DNA of 64,000 bases from Callipepla californica brunnescens. Lineage: Eukaryota; Chordata; Aves; Galliformes; Odontophoridae. The stretch lies in the NCBI GenBank assembly GCA_023055505.1, contig JALIRH010000074.1, positions 1,397,001-1,461,000 of the forward strand, read 5' to 3'. Every line of letters begins with the position of its first letter. Position 1 is the first letter of the stretch. The notes under the pieces are model-generated. The model worked only from the letters and a program-made list of their open reading frames with translations. It was not told the origin of the DNA and did no database searches. This document shows positions 61,761 through 64,000 of this stretch, in pieces. Position numbers and translations under genes: made by a program.

Positions 61761-61936
61761 CTGATCTCTTGTTTTAGAAGAAATCTTTGCACGCAGATGC
61801 TGTAGAACAGTATCTCTCTTTTAACTCTGAAAAGCTGCAATTGTTCTTTGAGGGAAATGCAGGTTTATGCAGACATTCCTAATCTTTCATAGGGTGGAGG
61901 CTCTTTTGTTTCCGTTCTTTTTCCTTTTGTGTTATG

Positions 61937-61960
61937 CACACACACACACAAAAAAAAAAA
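61937..61960. repeat. (CA)n followed by A10
   Basis: About seven CA units then ten A residues. Confidence 0.85.
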
Positions 61961-63513
61961 CCTCAGGAGTACATCATGAAGTGAACTGTATTTTCTGTTT
62001 ATTGCCACCAGGTTAATAACAGTAATGGTGCGAGGAGAAAATGAAGTGTTATGTAAAATCCTGCATTGCAGATTTTGGTGCTGATGCAAAGAGCTCAATA
62101 AAGTGTAACACTTTAATCATGGAGATAAAAATCACACAGCAGCTTCACAGTCTTCCAAGATGCAGAGCCTTAAGACAAAATAGAAGTGGGAGAGAAAGAG
62201 AAACTGACGATATTATTGAGTTCCAGAAAAGTTAGGGAAGAAAACAATCTACTTACTTTTCCCACAGTGCTTTGATTCAGACTCTGTATTTACAAGATAA
62301 ACAACTGCAAAAGTGTATATGAATTTCCTGGTATTAGAGAGAGCAAAATGCCACAGCCTTATACACAACTCAATGACATTTACGGGAACTTGAAAACCTT
62401 TTAAAAAACAAAGCAAACAACTCCACCTCTCCCTGCCAAAAATAAAAAGGTATAGCGTGGTATGAAGGTCTGTATTTTGGGCTTTTTTTCCAAGTAATCA
62501 AGTGGTCAAGCACTGTGTTAACTGTGGTGGTCCTGTGTATATACTCAGTGTGCTGGCACAGAAGAATTTGGCAGGTATTTATACTCTGTGTATTTTTGGT
62601 CTCTGTATCTTTGAGCTGGTCCACTTGCTGTGAGGCAACTGACATTCTTCTTTGGAAAACATCTGCAAAAAAAGATTGTCTTCCCCACAGCTTGGCTATT
62701 AAAAAGGATATAAGAATATCTGTGGGGGAAGCAAAGAAAAAAAACCCTTGAAAATACTTCATTTGGGGGCAAGAAGAATGCTTCAGATGACTCAGACCTG
62801 TCATGTAGCTTTTCTCCCAGATCACTGAATACAGAGGAACTGAGTACATAGAGGGGATTTCTGTAGTGAGCCCATAACTTGACAGGTATTTCTCCACACA
62901 CCAGAGTGGTGCAGTGCCAGCAGAGAAGTCATTCCAAAGAAGTTACATATTCAGTGTGAAATGTAATTCACTTTTAGGTGATGCCTGACCCTTTGGAGAT
63001 CAGTTGCCACTGCCTTGAGGAGCACAGCAGCCTGATGAGTCACGTAATGCAGTACATGAGCAGACAAGCAGAAGGGAGGTGGATGTACCTTAGCTTTGTT
63101 GCTGAGCCTCCACTGGCCTTGCCCTGTCCCAGTCCCTGTGTGTTTGCAGCTGGTTAGAGCTGCCTGTTTCAATTTATTGCACCGCTATTCCCTTGGGTAA
63201 GATTCAAGGTTAATTCAAGGGCATGCTAAACCTTGCTGGAGCTGGAAGGTAACCCAGAAGGTTTAACATTTCCACCAGCTGTGATAACCATGTGCCTGAG
63301 TTAGGGACCGCTGATTGAAAATCTCCTACAGAGACAGAATCAAGCATATGTATTACTGTTTTTTGGTAACTGATAAACTCTGTCATCACTGCTTACCCAT
63401 GATATGCCCATCATAAAGTCTGTCTGATTACATGGCTGGCTTAATCCATATAGCATGAAAGCTGACATTTTATATTACTTTATATCCTCTTGTCCAGCTG
63501 AGTTCACTTGCAG

Positions 63514-63609
63514 GAATTAACAGATGTCAGATTTGGACATTATGGGCATGGATGCCACAGAAGTGTGTACAAATACACCAGCCCTCGTGGACCGTTACAA
63601 TTGGTCATG
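63514..63609 (+). other. Unassigned exon-like open segment
   Basis: An acceptor-like cacttgcag ends at 63513, followed by 96 bases (32 codons, no stop) and a gtaagt donor at 63610. The frame beginning exactly at the acceptor is open (Glu-Leu-Thr-Asp-Val-Arg-Phe-Gly-His-Tyr-Gly ...) and the length is a multiple of three. It would therefore keep frame if spliced after the phase-0 AGBL4 exon. The upstream pyrimidine tract is weak and I recognise no protein. It may be a cassette exon, a non-coding RNA exon, or chance. Confidence 0.2.
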
Positions 63610-64000
63610 GTAAGTGATGGCAAACGAGGATATGTTTCACAGGATCCCATAATTTTAAGATTGGGGCTGCTTCAAGCTGACATCATTCTGGAGGATGAAA
63701 TCGTATCCTAAGGGTTTTTTCTGAAGCAAAACATGTCCGTGTCCATGAACAGTATCTGTTTTCCTATGGTGCATTACAATATTCATTACCCTTTGATGGA
63801 GTCATATTAATGGTATACTGATCTCCACATTTTCTCAGTGTTATACATCGTATCTGGGTTAAAATACCAGGTAGGCTTTAATTACCTGCGTTGTCTGGAA
63901 AGTGCATACCTGGTGGCTGTGAGCTCATTTGTCAAAGTGAAGGGACAGTGGTTCTGGGAATCCTGCCATGTTGTGTCAACAGAATTTGTTTGCTTTTGAA

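Larger units (their letters stand above)
29962..64000 (+). other. AGBL4: AGBL4 intron, 5' part (downstream intron)
   Basis: Intronic DNA following the recognised exon, at least 34.0 kb, with its 3' end outside the window. The next CCP6 exon should carry the second zinc-ligand region (Tyr-Ile-Asp-Ile-His-Ala-His) and is not present. In mammals BEND5 lies inside an AGBL4 intron, and I looked for BEN-domain or coiled-coil BEND5 exons without finding any. Besides the listed repeats and possible regulatory stretches, I see nothing supportable in these subregions: 30-33.2, 33.5-38.3, 43-46.5, 48-52.7, 56-58.7 (apart from a doubtful MIR trace) and 60.3-63.5 kb. Confidence 0.85.

Noticed and set aside
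62370..62897. 175-codon open frame, minus strand
   Set aside because: No recognisable domain, biased low-complexity content and no promoter or splice evidence. Opposite to the host gene.
1..64000. CRISPR arrays, prokaryotic operons, rRNA or tRNA genes, CpG island promoter
   Set aside because: None seen: no regularly spaced repeats, no dense long frames, no tRNA cloverleaf with A/B boxes recognised by eye, and no extended CpG-rich segment.

Overview
The window is vertebrate nuclear DNA, most likely from a galliform bird. The evidence is AT-rich non-coding sequence with no long open frames, CR1 LINE 3' ends carrying the typical avian tail, an internally deleted copy of the Galluhop mariner transposon known from chicken and relatives, and no SINE or L1 carpet of the mammalian kind. 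There are no bacterial or viral genes, operons or CRISPR arrays. The species call is an inference from recalled repeat families, not from a database search.

Only one protein-coding exon can be supported: a 112-bp exon at 29850-29961 on the + strand. It encodes 37 residues with a Gly-Phe-Asp-Leu-Asn-Arg-His-Trp motif typical of cytosolic carboxypeptidases and matches AGBL4 (CCP6), a tubulin deglutamylase. The rest of the window is two partial introns of this very large gene: at least 29.8 kb upstream and at least 34.0 kb downstream.

Layout. 1-29.8 kb: intron with few recognisable repeats (a CR1 tail near 10.9 kb, a possible CR1 piece near 24.55 kb, A-rich tracts near 2.4 and 10.7 kb, some short perfect hairpins) and two stretches resembling conserved non-coding elements (0.6-0.96 and 25.0-25.5 kb). 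29.5 and 33.3 kb: two old copies of one interspersed repeat near the exon. 38.4-39.2 kb: relic of an ancient LINE pol gene. 40.7 kb: old CR1 in reverse orientation. 42-47 kb: two more possible conserved elements. 47.9 and 54.5-54.9 kb: CR1 3' ends on the + strand. 52.7-53.9 and 55.4-55.7 kb: the most convincing candidate regulatory DNA, CpG-retaining, nearly repeat-free and rich in homeodomain-type motifs. 58.7-59.3 kb: the deleted mariner, with what looks like a nested ~35-bp CR1 tail. 63.5 kb: an exon-like open segment with good splice sites that is phase-compatible with the AGBL4 exon but unassigned.

No previously undescribed multi-gene system is visible. The most useful leads are the candidate intronic enhancers, the nested CR1 tail in the mariner copy, and the phase-matched exon-like segment at 63.5 kb.
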